Assembly (NCBI GenBank): GCA_963752745.1
Contig: CAVWAK010000006.1
Span: 1-64,000, forward strand
Length of the DNA: 64,000 bases
Source of the DNA: Thiogranum sp963752745
GTDB taxonomy: Bacteria; Pseudomonadota; Gammaproteobacteria; DSM-19610
Direction of reading: 5' to 3'
The stretch's first letter is position 1. Every line of letters begins with the position of its first letter. Below the pieces are notes generated by a model. It was not told the DNA's origin and made no database searches. It saw only the letters and a list, made by a program, of their open reading frames with translations. Of the stretch, positions 16,809 through 25,246 are shown in pieces. The position numbers and the translations under genes were made by a program.

Positions 16809-18504
16809 AACCCGATTGCGCGTTGTACTGTGCTGGCATATGCACCAACCGCAGTACTGCGACCTGATCAGTGGTGAATATCGGTTGCCCTGGACTTACC
16901 TGCACGCTATCAAAGACTATATTGATATGGCGGTGCATCTGGAAGCGGTGCCGACGGCCCGCGCAGTAATCAACTTCGCGCCGGTTCTGCTCGAACAACT
17001 GGATGACTATGCCGCCCAGATCAGCGGATTTCTACGTGATCACAAGTCAATCCGGGATCCTTTGCTGGCAGCACTGGTTGCGCCGGTACTGCCCACCCGT
17101 GACGACCGCAAGCATGAATTGATCGATTCCTGTATGCGCGTGAACCAGCGTGTTATCGAGCGTTTCCCTGCCTACCAGAGATTGGCCGAGATTGCCGGGC
17201 TCTGTCAGGGCCATTGTGCGGATATGCGGTATCTCAGTGAACAGTTTATGGCTGACCTGGTGTTCTGGTATCACCTCGGCTGGATTGCAGAAACCGTACG
17301 CCGCAGTGACCTGCGTGTTCAGCGCTGGCAGGAACAAGGGCGTAACTTCACCCTGCACGACCGTCGTGAATTACTGGTTTTGATCGGTGAGCTGCTCTCT
17401 GGCGTGATTGATCGCTATTCAGCACTCGCAGCCAGTGGCCAGGCTGAATTGTCGGTCACGCCCTATGCGCACCCCATTATTCCGTTAATGCTGGATATCA
17501 GCAGTGCCAGGGAAGCCATGCCGGATGTGCAGTTACCCGAGCTGGAAGCCTACCCGGGGGGTGAGCAGCGTGCTCACTGGCATATCCGGGAAGGACTGAA
17601 TGTATTTGAGCAATATTTCCGGCACAAGCCTGCGGGCTGCTGGCCGGCCGAAGGCAGTGTCAGTCAGCCGACACTCGAGTTGTTTGAGGGTTATGGTTTC
17701 CGTTGGGTTGCCACCGGTGAGACGGTGTTAAGAAACACCCTCGGGGCAGACTGCGGTGACACCGCAGTGGATGCGGCAGACGCGGTACTCAAGGGATACC
17801 AGGTGGCTGACGGCAAGCTGGTTTGTTTTTTCCGCGACGATAAACTTTCCGATGAGATCGGGTTTAACTATTCGACCTGGCATGCCGATGATGCCGTCGC
17901 CAACTTTATCCATAACCTGGAAAATATTGCCGGAGCCAATGCCGGACGCGAGTTGGCGCTGCCGATTATCCTTGATGGCGAAAATGCCTGGGAGCACTTT
18001 CCTGAAAATGGTTATTACTTCCTGCGTGCCTTGTACGAAAAACTCGCCGACCATCCCAGTCTGAAACTCTCGACCTTCACCGAGTGTCTTGACGAGGGCG
18101 TCGAGATTGGTCAATTGTCGACGCTGGTCAGTGGCTCCTGGGTGTACGGTACATTCTCAACCTGGATCGGCGATCGCGACAAGAACCGCGGCTGGGACAT
18201 GCTGGGTGAGGCGAAGCGGGCGTTTGACCGGACGCTTTCTCAGGGGTATCTGGATGGCGATCAGGTAGTGGCAGCGCAGTTGCAGTTATCTATTTGTGAG
18301 GGTTCGGACTGGTTCTGGTGGTTTGGCGATTACAATCCAGCGGATTCTGTCAGCGACTTTGAAGCCTTGTTCCGGTTGCACCTGTCGAATCTCTACGAGT
18401 TACTGGGTGTTGAGCCGCCAGAATATCTGGCGCATACATTCGCTCGTGGTTCCGGCGATCCTGCATTGGGTGGTACCATGCGCCACGGTCAGGCATACGA
18501 CTGA
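16798..18504 (+). CDS. Glycoside hydrolase family 57 enzyme (alpha-amylase/glucanotransferase type)
   Basis: A 568-residue GH57 protein. Conserved regions are visible: WHMHQP at residues 13-18, GCWPAEGSVS with the catalytic nucleophile Glu, LDGENAWE with the catalytic Asp, and a Trp-rich region DWFWWFGDYN. GH57 members act on alpha-glucans as amylases, 4-alpha-glucanotransferases or branching enzymes; which activity applies here is open. The start at 16798 overlaps the glgC stop and is better than upstream alternatives at 16702. Its place between glgC and malQ implies a role in storage-glucan turnover. Confidence 0.9.
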   Translation: MSDKTRLRVVLCWHMHQPQYCDLISGEYRLPWTYLHAIKDYIDMAVHLEAVPTARAVINFAPVLLEQLDDYAAQISGFLRDHKSIRDPLLAALVAPVLPTRDDRKHELIDSCMRVNQRVIERFPAYQRLAEIAGLCQGHCADMRYLSEQFMADLVFWYHLGWIAETVRRSDLRVQRWQEQGRNFTLHDRRELLVLIGELLSGVIDRYSALAASGQAELSVTPYAHPIIPLMLDISSAREAMPDVQLPELEAYPGGEQRAHWHIREGLNVFEQYFRHKPAGCWPAEGSVSQPTLELFEGYGFRWVATGETVLRNTLGADCGDTAVDAADAVLKGYQVADGKLVCFFRDDKLSDEIGFNYSTWHADDAVANFIHNLENIAGANAGRELALPIILDGENAWEHFPENGYYFLRALYEKLADHPSLKLSTFTECLDEGVEIGQLSTLVSGSWVYGTFSTWIGDRDKNRGWDMLGEAKRAFDRTLSQGYLDGDQVVAAQLQLSICEGSDWFWWFGDYNPADSVSDFEALFRLHLSNLYELLGVEPPEYLAHTFARGSGDPALGGTMRHGQAYD

Positions 18505-18530
18505 CGTTAAGAGTAGGAGCTGTTTACAGC

Positions 18531-20001
18531 ATGGATGTGTTTGCAGAGCGTCGCGCCGGAATATTGCTGCACCCGACGTCATTGCCCGGTACAGTCGGCA
18601 ACGGCGATTTGGGAAAAGAAGCCTATCATTTTGTCGATTTCCTGGCCGACTGCGGTGTGCGCGTATGGCAGACGCTTCCGCTTGGCCCAACTCACGAAGA
18701 TCGCTCACCCTATCAGTGCCTGTCGGTTCACGCCGGCGATTACCGCCTGATCAGTTTGCAGGGACTTGTTGAGCTTGGCTGGCTGGATGATGCGGAGCTG
18801 GACGCATCGGGAGATATTGACGAGCAGCGCAAGGTGCGGTTAACCGCGGCGTATAACGGATTTCAGAGTAAGGCGAGTGCTGACGATCGTCAGGCGCTGA
18901 AACAGTTCGTGCACGATCATGCGCGCTGGCTGAATGATTTCGCGCTCTATCAAGCGCTGCGCAGTGCTAACAGCGGCAAGGCCTGGTATGACTGGCCCCG
19001 GGCTATTTGTGACCGCGATCCTGAAGCGCTGGACGTCGAGCGTAAACGTCTTGCGGCACCCGTCGCACAGGTGCGCTTCGAGCAATTTCTTTTTTACCGC
19101 CAGTGGAAACAGTTGCGTCAGTACGCGAATGATCGCGGTATTTTACTATTCGGAGATATCCCGATTTTTGTTGCTCACGATAGTGCCGATGTCTGGGCAC
19201 ACCGTGACTGGTTTACAGTGGACGAACGCGGCAAGCTGGAAGTGATCGCCGGGGTACCGCCAGATTACTTTTCCGAAACCGGACAGCGCTGGGGCAATCC
19301 GCATTACCGCTGGGATGATCTGAAGCAGGATGGCTTTGGCTGGTGGCTGGAACGTATCCGCTCGCAAATGGAAATGTTCGACCTGGTAAGAATCGATCAC
19401 TTCCGTGGTTTTGAAGCCTACTGGGAAATTGATGCGCAGGCAGAGACTGCCATTGACGGGCACTGGGTGCAGGGCCCTGGCGAGAGTTTCTTCGAGGTGT
19501 TGAGGCAAGTGCTGGGTGATCTGCCGCTGGTTGCGGAAGACCTTGGTGTCATAACACCGGAAGTAACGGCGCTTAGAAAACAGTTTGCCCTGCCAGGCAT
19601 GAAAATCCTCCAGTTCGCCTTCGATGGTTCCCCAGACAATCCCTATCTTCCCCACAATCATGAAGAGCTGGGTGTGGTTTACACCGGCACGCATGATAAC
19701 AACACGACGCTGGGCTGGTACCAGGATCTGTCAGAGGATCAGCGCGCCACAGTCAGGCACTACCTGGGTGATTCACACTGAACCCATGCCAGGCTTGCTG
19801 GTTCGCACAGCACTTGCATCAGTGGCGTGTATGGCTGTTATCCCGCTACAGGATATTCTGGAGCTGGATGGAGCACACCGCATGAATGTGCCGGGAGTGA
19901 CCGAGGGTAACTGGACCTGGCGTTTCAGCTGGGAGCAGTTGCGTGATGAGCAGCGTCAGCAACTACGCGAGTGGATACAGCTCTACGGGCGGGCGCCGTA
20001 G
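18531..20001 (+). CDS. malQ: 4-alpha-glucanotransferase (amylomaltase), frameshifted near the 3' end
   Basis: A GH77 enzyme. The N-terminal block AGILLHPTSLPG and catalytic motifs LVRIDHFRGFEAYWEI (nucleophile Asp), LVAEDLGVIT (acid/base Glu) and YTGTHDNNTTLGW are all present. The first frame stops at 19781 after LGDSH. The family-typical C-terminus (IPLQDILELDGAHRMNVPG, then EGNWTWRF) continues in the next frame to 20001, so one extra base lies around 19765-19785. Joined, the protein is about 490 residues, the normal size. The enzyme transfers maltodextrin segments in the cytoplasm. It follows the GH57 gene by 26 bases and converges on glgP. Confidence 0.9.
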
Positions 20002-20017
20002 AGCTGTTATTGCGCCT

Positions 20018-22579
20018 TCACTTCAGCCAGATCATGCAGCCGGTTTCAAACCGGTGGCTGAGCAGATCATGGCAGGGATACATTCTGATCTGGTAGAATT
20101 GCAGGCCCGGCAACGGTGGGTCCAGATCGAGCACGAACAAGGTCTCGCCGGTGTCCAGCTTCTTGCTCGCGGTGAAGCCGAAATAGTCGCTGGTCTGGAA
20201 TTCACTGTGCTCGTCCTTGATGCCGATAACACATTCGAGGCGAACGTCTTTGGGTGACAAGTCACCCAGATGCGCGGCGACTTGAACTCTTACCTTGTCC
20301 CCGGCGGTTACGGCGCGCTTTGCCTCGTCTACACGGCGCAGTGCGACCGATGGCCACAGCATATGTATCTTGGCTTTCCATGTGGCCAGATCCCTGGCGC
20401 CCTTGTGACGATTCCGGGCCAGGTTTTTTCCCTGCTCAACAGCCGGGCCATAAAAGCTGCGAATGTAATCCATTACCATACGCTGAGAGTTGAACTGCGG
20501 CAGGGTTGATTTCATTGAGGCCTTGGACATCTGTACCCAGCCATCCGAGAAACCATGTCCGTTGCGGTCGTAGTAAAGAGGAATGACCTGATGCTCGAGT
20601 ATATCGAGTAATTCGTTGGCTTCTTCCTGGTTACGGAAACCGGCGTCATAGTGCTGGTCGTGCGGTGTGATCGCCCAGCCATTTTCACCGTTATAGCCTT
20701 CGCCCCACCAGCCGTCGAGGACGCTGAGGTTGATGACACCATTGAGGCCGGCTTTCTGCCCGGATGTGCCGCTGGCTTCCATGGGGTATTCAGGTGTATT
20801 CAGCCAAACGTCAACGCCGGAGACCAGTTTACGTCCCAGCGACAGGTCATAGCCTTCAAGCAGAAGGATTTTGCCGATGAACTCGGGTCGACGTGAGAAC
20901 TCATGTATCACCTGTATCAACTGCTGCCCGGGCTGGTCGCTGGGGTGCGCCTTGCCGGCAAAAATCAGCAGCACAGGGCGGTCCGGATCGTTGAGCAGGC
21001 GGGCCAGACGCTCCGGATCGGAAAACAGCAGTGTTGCGCGTTTATAGGTGGCAAAGCGGCGCGCGAAACCAATGGTGAGAATATCGGCTTCATGCGGGCT
21101 GAGCAGGCGCGTGATGCGGTCAATCAACGCTTCGCCGCAACGGTTGCGACGTGATTGCAGCACGACCCGGTGGCGTACATAGTTGAGCAGTTCCGATTTC
21201 AGTGACTGGCGCTGACTCCAGAAACTGTGATCTGGAATTTCGTCGATTCGTTCCCAGTAGTCGTCATTCAACAGTTCATTGCGCCATTCCATACCGAAGC
21301 GCATGTCGTACATGTTGCCCCATTCGTGGGCGAGGAAGGTTTGCACATGAACACCGTTGGTGACATAGCGCATGGGATTCTCATTATTGGGGATCTGTGG
21401 CCAGACATAACCTTCCATGTGTGAGGCAACATTACCGTGAATACGGCTGACGCCATTATGGAAACGAGAACCGTGCAGCGCCAGTATCGTCTGGTTAAAA
21501 CGGCCTGCACTGTCCGGGTTGGTGCCCAGCGCAAGGAATTCTTCCATCGAGATCCCGAGCTCGGATGCATATTCACCGAAATAGCTGGATACCAGGCTGT
21601 GATCAAAGATGTCATGTCCCGCGGGTACCGGCGTGTGCGTGGTAAACACGGTGGAACCGGCAACCTGTTCCAGTGCGGAGCCGAAATTCAGGCCCGTGGC
21701 AACCAGTTCGCGGCAGCGTTCCAGTATCTGGAAGGCTGCATGTCCTTCATTGATATGCCAGGCGGTGGGCTCCAGGCCCATCAGTCGAAGCGCGCGCACA
21801 CCACCGATGCCCAGGACTATTTCCTGCTGGATGCGGGTATTGATATCGCCGCCATAGAGCTGATAGGTAATGGCACGGTCGGCTTCATCATTTTCGGGTA
21901 GATCACTGTCAAGCAGATAGAGCTTGATGTGACCGGCGCGAGCCTCCCAGATTTTCAGCAGTACATCACGGCCCGGGAATTCGACTTTGACGTGGAGTTC
22001 ACAGCCGGTTTCGTTGCAGGCGGGCCGTAGCGGCAACTGATCAAAATTGGTGGTGTTGTAGTGCGCAACCTGATTGCCATGTTCGTCGATGGTTTGAATA
22101 AAATAACCCTGTCGATAGAGCATACCGACGGCGACGAATGGAATACCCAGGTCGCTGGCTGCCTTACAGTGATCTCCTGCGAGGATGCCGAGACCACCGG
22201 AATAGATCGGTAGACTTTCATGCAGTCCGAATTCGGCACAGAAATAGGCCACCAGGTCTTTTTTGGGGTTAAGATATTCGTTGATAGTACTGCGCTGACC
22301 TTCCTGAACGTAGGTGTCATAGGTCGATAGCGCGCGGTTATAGGCTTCGGTATAGATGCGATCTTCGGCGGCATCATCGAGGCGCTGCTGGGAAATGCGT
22401 CGCAGAAACAGTTTCGGGTTGTGGCCACAGGTTTCCCACAGTACCGGGTCGAGGCGAAAGAACAGTGAACGTACCGTCCGGTCCCAGCTGTACAGCAGAT
22501 CGTTGGAAAGTTCTTCCAGTCGGCGCAGTTTTTCCGGAATTCTGGGTTGGACTTCGAGTGCAAAACGGGTTCCGGACAT
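20018..22579 (-). CDS. glgP: Alpha-glucan (glycogen) phosphorylase
   Basis: About 853 residues, GT35 family of the type with a DUF3417-like N-terminus (residues about 10-120, EELSNDLLYSWDRTVRSLF), as in many thermophile and environmental alpha-glucan phosphorylases. The pyridoxal-phosphate region is EASGTSGQKAGLNGVINLS, with the Schiff-base lysine. It releases glucose-1-phosphate from chain ends. The start at 22579 is preferred; an in-frame ATG at 22591 is also possible. The gene is convergent with malQ, with only 16 bases between stops. Confidence 0.95.
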   Translation of the reverse strand: MSGTRFALEVQPRIPEKLRRLEELSNDLLYSWDRTVRSLFFRLDPVLWETCGHNPKLFLRRISQQRLDDAAEDRIYTEAYNRALSTYDTYVQEGQRSTINEYLNPKKDLVAYFCAEFGLHESLPIYSGGLGILAGDHCKAASDLGIPFVAVGMLYRQGYFIQTIDEHGNQVAHYNTTNFDQLPLRPACNETGCELHVKVEFPGRDVLLKIWEARAGHIKLYLLDSDLPENDEADRAITYQLYGGDINTRIQQEIVLGIGGVRALRLMGLEPTAWHINEGHAAFQILERCRELVATGLNFGSALEQVAGSTVFTTHTPVPAGHDIFDHSLVSSYFGEYASELGISMEEFLALGTNPDSAGRFNQTILALHGSRFHNGVSRIHGNVASHMEGYVWPQIPNNENPMRYVTNGVHVQTFLAHEWGNMYDMRFGMEWRNELLNDDYWERIDEIPDHSFWSQRQSLKSELLNYVRHRVVLQSRRNRCGEALIDRITRLLSPHEADILTIGFARRFATYKRATLLFSDPERLARLLNDPDRPVLLIFAGKAHPSDQPGQQLIQVIHEFSRRPEFIGKILLLEGYDLSLGRKLVSGVDVWLNTPEYPMEASGTSGQKAGLNGVINLSVLDGWWGEGYNGENGWAITPHDQHYDAGFRNQEEANELLDILEHQVIPLYYDRNGHGFSDGWVQMSKASMKSTLPQFNSQRMVMDYIRSFYGPAVEQGKNLARNRHKGARDLATWKAKIHMLWPSVALRRVDEAKRAVTAGDKVRVQVAAHLGDLSPKDVRLECVIGIKDEHSEFQTSDYFGFTASKKLDTGETLFVLDLDPPLPGLQFYQIRMYPCHDLLSHRFETGCMIWLK

Positions 22580-22767
22580 GAGCTCTCCCATCTCAAGTGG
22601 CGGTGCCTGCAGCCGGGCATAAGCTGCAAGGGTATGGATTATAAGTCATACACGACGCATGTCGACCTGTTATAAACAATGCACTACTGCTGTGCGGCGT
22701 GGCACGTGAATTGTGCATCAGTTCACTCGTTCGCCCCAAAAAGGGTAGCGTACGACTTCAGTAGACT

Positions 22768-24105
22768 TCAGTCCGGAACTCGGGTCTTTTCCGCTTTTAC
22801 GGGAAATTCGAGCCTGGCGTTGGTGCCACCACCTTCCCTGGGCAGGAGCTGGATTCTCCAGCCTCTTGCGTCGCACAGTTGCTGCGCAATAGCCAGGCCC
22901 AGGCCGCTGCCACCGGTAAAACGGCTTCGAGATGATTCCATTCTATGGAACGGCTGAAATACAGCTTCACGCTCTGCGTGTGGAATGCCTGGTCCACGGT
23001 CCAGTATCTGGATAATTGCGCTGGTATCTTCGCAGTCACACTGCACTGTCACCGGCTTGTCTTCACCGTAGCGGATCGCGTTATCAATCAGGTTCGTGAC
23101 CACCCGTCGGAGTGGTAACGTTTCCACTTCACATATACAGCATTTCCTGGGCGACCATTCGATGTTGGCATCGCCCCTGCGGAGGTCGACCACAATTCCA
23201 TCAACGAAATCCCGAAGATCGATTTCATCTGCAGGTTGCGGGTCAAGCCCCCTGGCAAGTTCGAGCGCCTGCCCGATAAGTCGATCCATTTCCTCCAGGT
23301 CAAGGTGTATCCCCTCTACCAGCTCCGGAGTTGTATCAGGAGGGAACAGTTCCAGCGCAAGGCGTACCCGCGTAATAGGGGTCCGCAAATCGTGTGAGAT
23401 CCCGGCAAGTAATGTGGTCCGGTTAGCCAGCAGAGCGGTAATCTCTTTCGACATCCGGTTGAAGTTGCGCACCAGTGAGGCCATCTCTTCGGGGCCCGAC
23501 TCGGGGAGCGGTTCCAGGTAATCACCCTTGGCAATCTGTTCCGTTGCTGTCGATAACTGTACCAGTGGCCGTGTGAGACGCCTGGCGAGAAAAACCGATG
23601 TGGTCAGGCTGACAATTGTGCCTGTCAGTAACACAAGCAGAACAGCCAGCGGCGGATGCGCGCCGATGCGACTTCGCGGAATGCCAACCTGAACAGTTTG
23701 TGCTTTGGTTGGAATATTAAACCAGTACCAGGTTTCCCCGTTATCACTCTGCATGATATGCGTGGGCCTGTTCAGCCGCTGCTGCAATGCCTTCTCAAGA
23801 AAAAACAGGAACGGCAAGGGGCTGTGAAAATGCGGTAGTTCAGTATCCGTTGGCGTGAGCTTGATCTCATAATTATCGAGCAATTCACGTTCAAACATCG
23901 GCCGCATAGGCGCCGGCAATTCAGCCCATGTTTCGGTTGCGAAAACCATCAACACTGCCAGGTCATCGGCGCCCTGTCTGGCAATAGGTATTAGCAGGAG
24001 TACCACCACAATGGTGACGATAAAGACAAGAAAGGTACTTAGTGCAGCTGCCAGTATCAGGCCGGTCCGTGCAAATATCGTCTTTGGACGTAGAGCAATG
24101 TTCAA
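22768..24105 (-). CDS. envZ: Osmosensor-type histidine kinase EnvZ
   Basis: A 445-residue kinase. There are membrane helices at about 16-40 and 152-173 around a periplasmic domain of about 110 residues, then HAMP, then HisKA with H238 in AGISHDLRTPITRVRLAL, then the ATPase core (NLIDNAIRYG, DRGPGIP, GGSGLGLAIAQQL). The HisKA sequence and the gene order after ompR identify the EnvZ group, which phosphorylates and dephosphorylates OmpR. The start overlaps the ompR stop by 4 bases, so the two are one operon. Confidence 0.92.
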   Translation of the reverse strand: MNIALRPKTIFARTGLILAAALSTFLVFIVTIVVVLLLIPIARQGADDLAVLMVFATETWAELPAPMRPMFERELLDNYEIKLTPTDTELPHFHSPLPFLFFLEKALQQRLNRPTHIMQSDNGETWYWFNIPTKAQTVQVGIPRSRIGAHPPLAVLLVLLTGTIVSLTTSVFLARRLTRPLVQLSTATEQIAKGDYLEPLPESGPEEMASLVRNFNRMSKEITALLANRTTLLAGISHDLRTPITRVRLALELFPPDTTPELVEGIHLDLEEMDRLIGQALELARGLDPQPADEIDLRDFVDGIVVDLRRGDANIEWSPRKCCICEVETLPLRRVVTNLIDNAIRYGEDKPVTVQCDCEDTSAIIQILDRGPGIPHAEREAVFQPFHRMESSRSRFTGGSGLGLAIAQQLCDARGWRIQLLPREGGGTNARLEFPVKAEKTRVPD

Positions 24106-24830
24106 TGTGACTCCACCGCTGCTTCAGGTGAAAACAGGTAACCTTCGCCCCATACTGTGCGTATGTACACGGGCTCCGTCGGGACGGACTCAATCTTGCG
24201 TCGTAGACGCGCGACCTTTACGTCAATGCTGCGATCAAAAGGAGAGCGGTCGTAGCCTTTGAGCATGTCCATGAGACTGTCGCGACTCAGCACACGATTG
24301 GGGTGGTCCAGGAATACTTGCAGCAAGGCAAACTCACCACTGGTGAGCTCGATGTTTTCGTCGCCGCGCATGACGGTCCTGGTATTCAGGTCGACAAGGA
24401 ATGGGCCAAACTCTCTTGACTCGCGATTTTCGGATTCTGCCGTTTCACCCGGTGCCGAGTGCTGGCGGCGCAGGATGGCACGTATGCGGGCGAGCAGCTC
24501 TCTTGGATTAAACGGTTTTGGGAGGTAGTCGTCGGCGCCCACCTCAAGACCAACGATGCGGTCAACATCGTCGCTGCGTGCAGACAATATCAGGATAGGG
24601 AGCTTGCCATCGGCACGTATACGTTTCGCGATACTCAGGCCATCTTCCCCCGGCAGCATCAGATCCAGGATAAGCAGGTCCACGCCATGGTCCGCGAGAT
24701 AGAGGTCCATATCTTCAGCGTTCTCCACGCCGGCAACGACGAAACCCTGTTCACCGAGGTAGCGATTGAGCAAGTCCCTCAGGCCGGGATCATCGTCGAC
24801 TACCAGAATTCGATTGTTTTGCTGTTGCAT
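24102..24830 (-). CDS. ompR: Two-component response regulator OmpR
   Basis: A 242-residue regulator. The receiver domain has the acidic pair in VVDDDPGLRDLL, the phosphoacceptor D56 in LDLMLPGEDGLSI and the lysine in LPKPFNPRELLARIRA. The winged-helix domain shows LTSGEFALLQVFL and ends IRTVWGEGYLF. These blocks track E. coli OmpR closely, as does the downstream envZ. It acts as a dimer on tandem 10-base sites. Such a repeat lies 50-70 bases upstream of its own start (24880-24899), so autoregulation is plausible. Confidence 0.95.
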   Translation of the reverse strand: MQQQNNRILVVDDDPGLRDLLNRYLGEQGFVVAGVENAEDMDLYLADHGVDLLILDLMLPGEDGLSIAKRIRADGKLPILILSARSDDVDRIVGLEVGADDYLPKPFNPRELLARIRAILRRQHSAPGETAESENRESREFGPFLVDLNTRTVMRGDENIELTSGEFALLQVFLDHPNRVLSRDSLMDMLKGYDRSPFDRSIDVKVARLRRKIESVPTEPVYIRTVWGEGYLFSPEAAVESH

Positions 24831-24879
24831 GATAGTAGAGCTTAGCAGATTTAGCCTTAACGGTCAGTGACTTGGCGCT

Positions 24880-24899
24880 GTTACAACTTGTTACATTTG
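24880..24899. promoter_or_regulatory. OmpR-box-like tandem repeat
   Basis: Two direct 10-base units, GTTACAACTT and GTTACATTTG, lie head to tail between ompR (-) and the micro-ORF at 25007 (+). The spacing and the GTTACA core match the OmpR half-site pattern known from ompF (GTTACATATT). A further CTGTAACAGG lies about 20 bases to the right. Binding is not shown; it could serve either divergent gene. Confidence 0.5.
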
Positions 24900-25006
24900 C
24901 TTGCGACAGTGAAATACTTCTGTAACAGGTTTTGCCTATTGTGTCCTCAACATACAAGTAAATGCAGTTTTCGCATTACTTTGAAGCAAGTCACAGGGAG
25001 ACCGTT

Positions 25007-25114
25007 ATGATTATTGACGCTTTTACAATCAGTGGATTTGTTATGTCGCTGGTGATGTCGGTTGTCGTGTTTTATCTGGCAATCCATAATCAGCCGTACA
25101 GTGATCACGATTGA
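25007..25114 (+). CDS. 35-residue single-span membrane micro-protein
   Basis: A frame of 35 codons starting MIIDAFTISG. One hydrophobic helix covers about residues 8-26 (ISGFVMSLVMSVVVFYLAI), followed by a polar tail ending YSDHD. A GGGAG site lies about 7 bases before the ATG. A rho-independent terminator 43 bases past the stop shows it could be a monocistronic unit. The OmpR-like repeats sit about 110 bases upstream. I know of no family; a role as an envelope-stress micro-protein is a guess from context. Confidence 0.55.
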   Translation: MIIDAFTISGFVMSLVMSVVVFYLAIHNQPYSDHD

Positions 25115-25156
25115 TTGCCTGACTTGTAACCTGATTTCCTCTCTCTGCAGCAGTTT

Positions 25157-25184
25157 GCCGTCACCCCGGTGGCGGCATTGTTTT
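25157..25184 (+). terminator. Rho-independent terminator of the 35-residue ORF
   Basis: GCCGTCAC pairs with GTGGCGGC (8 base pairs including a G-T wobble) around a CCCG loop, followed by ATTGTTTT. It lies 43 bases after the micro-ORF stop and before the convergent batD gene. Confidence 0.6.
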
Positions 25185-25246
25185 ACGCTCAATATGATGC
25201 GGGCTTGCGCATCCTTTGAAATATCAGTCTTGCCCGGAGATTCGCG

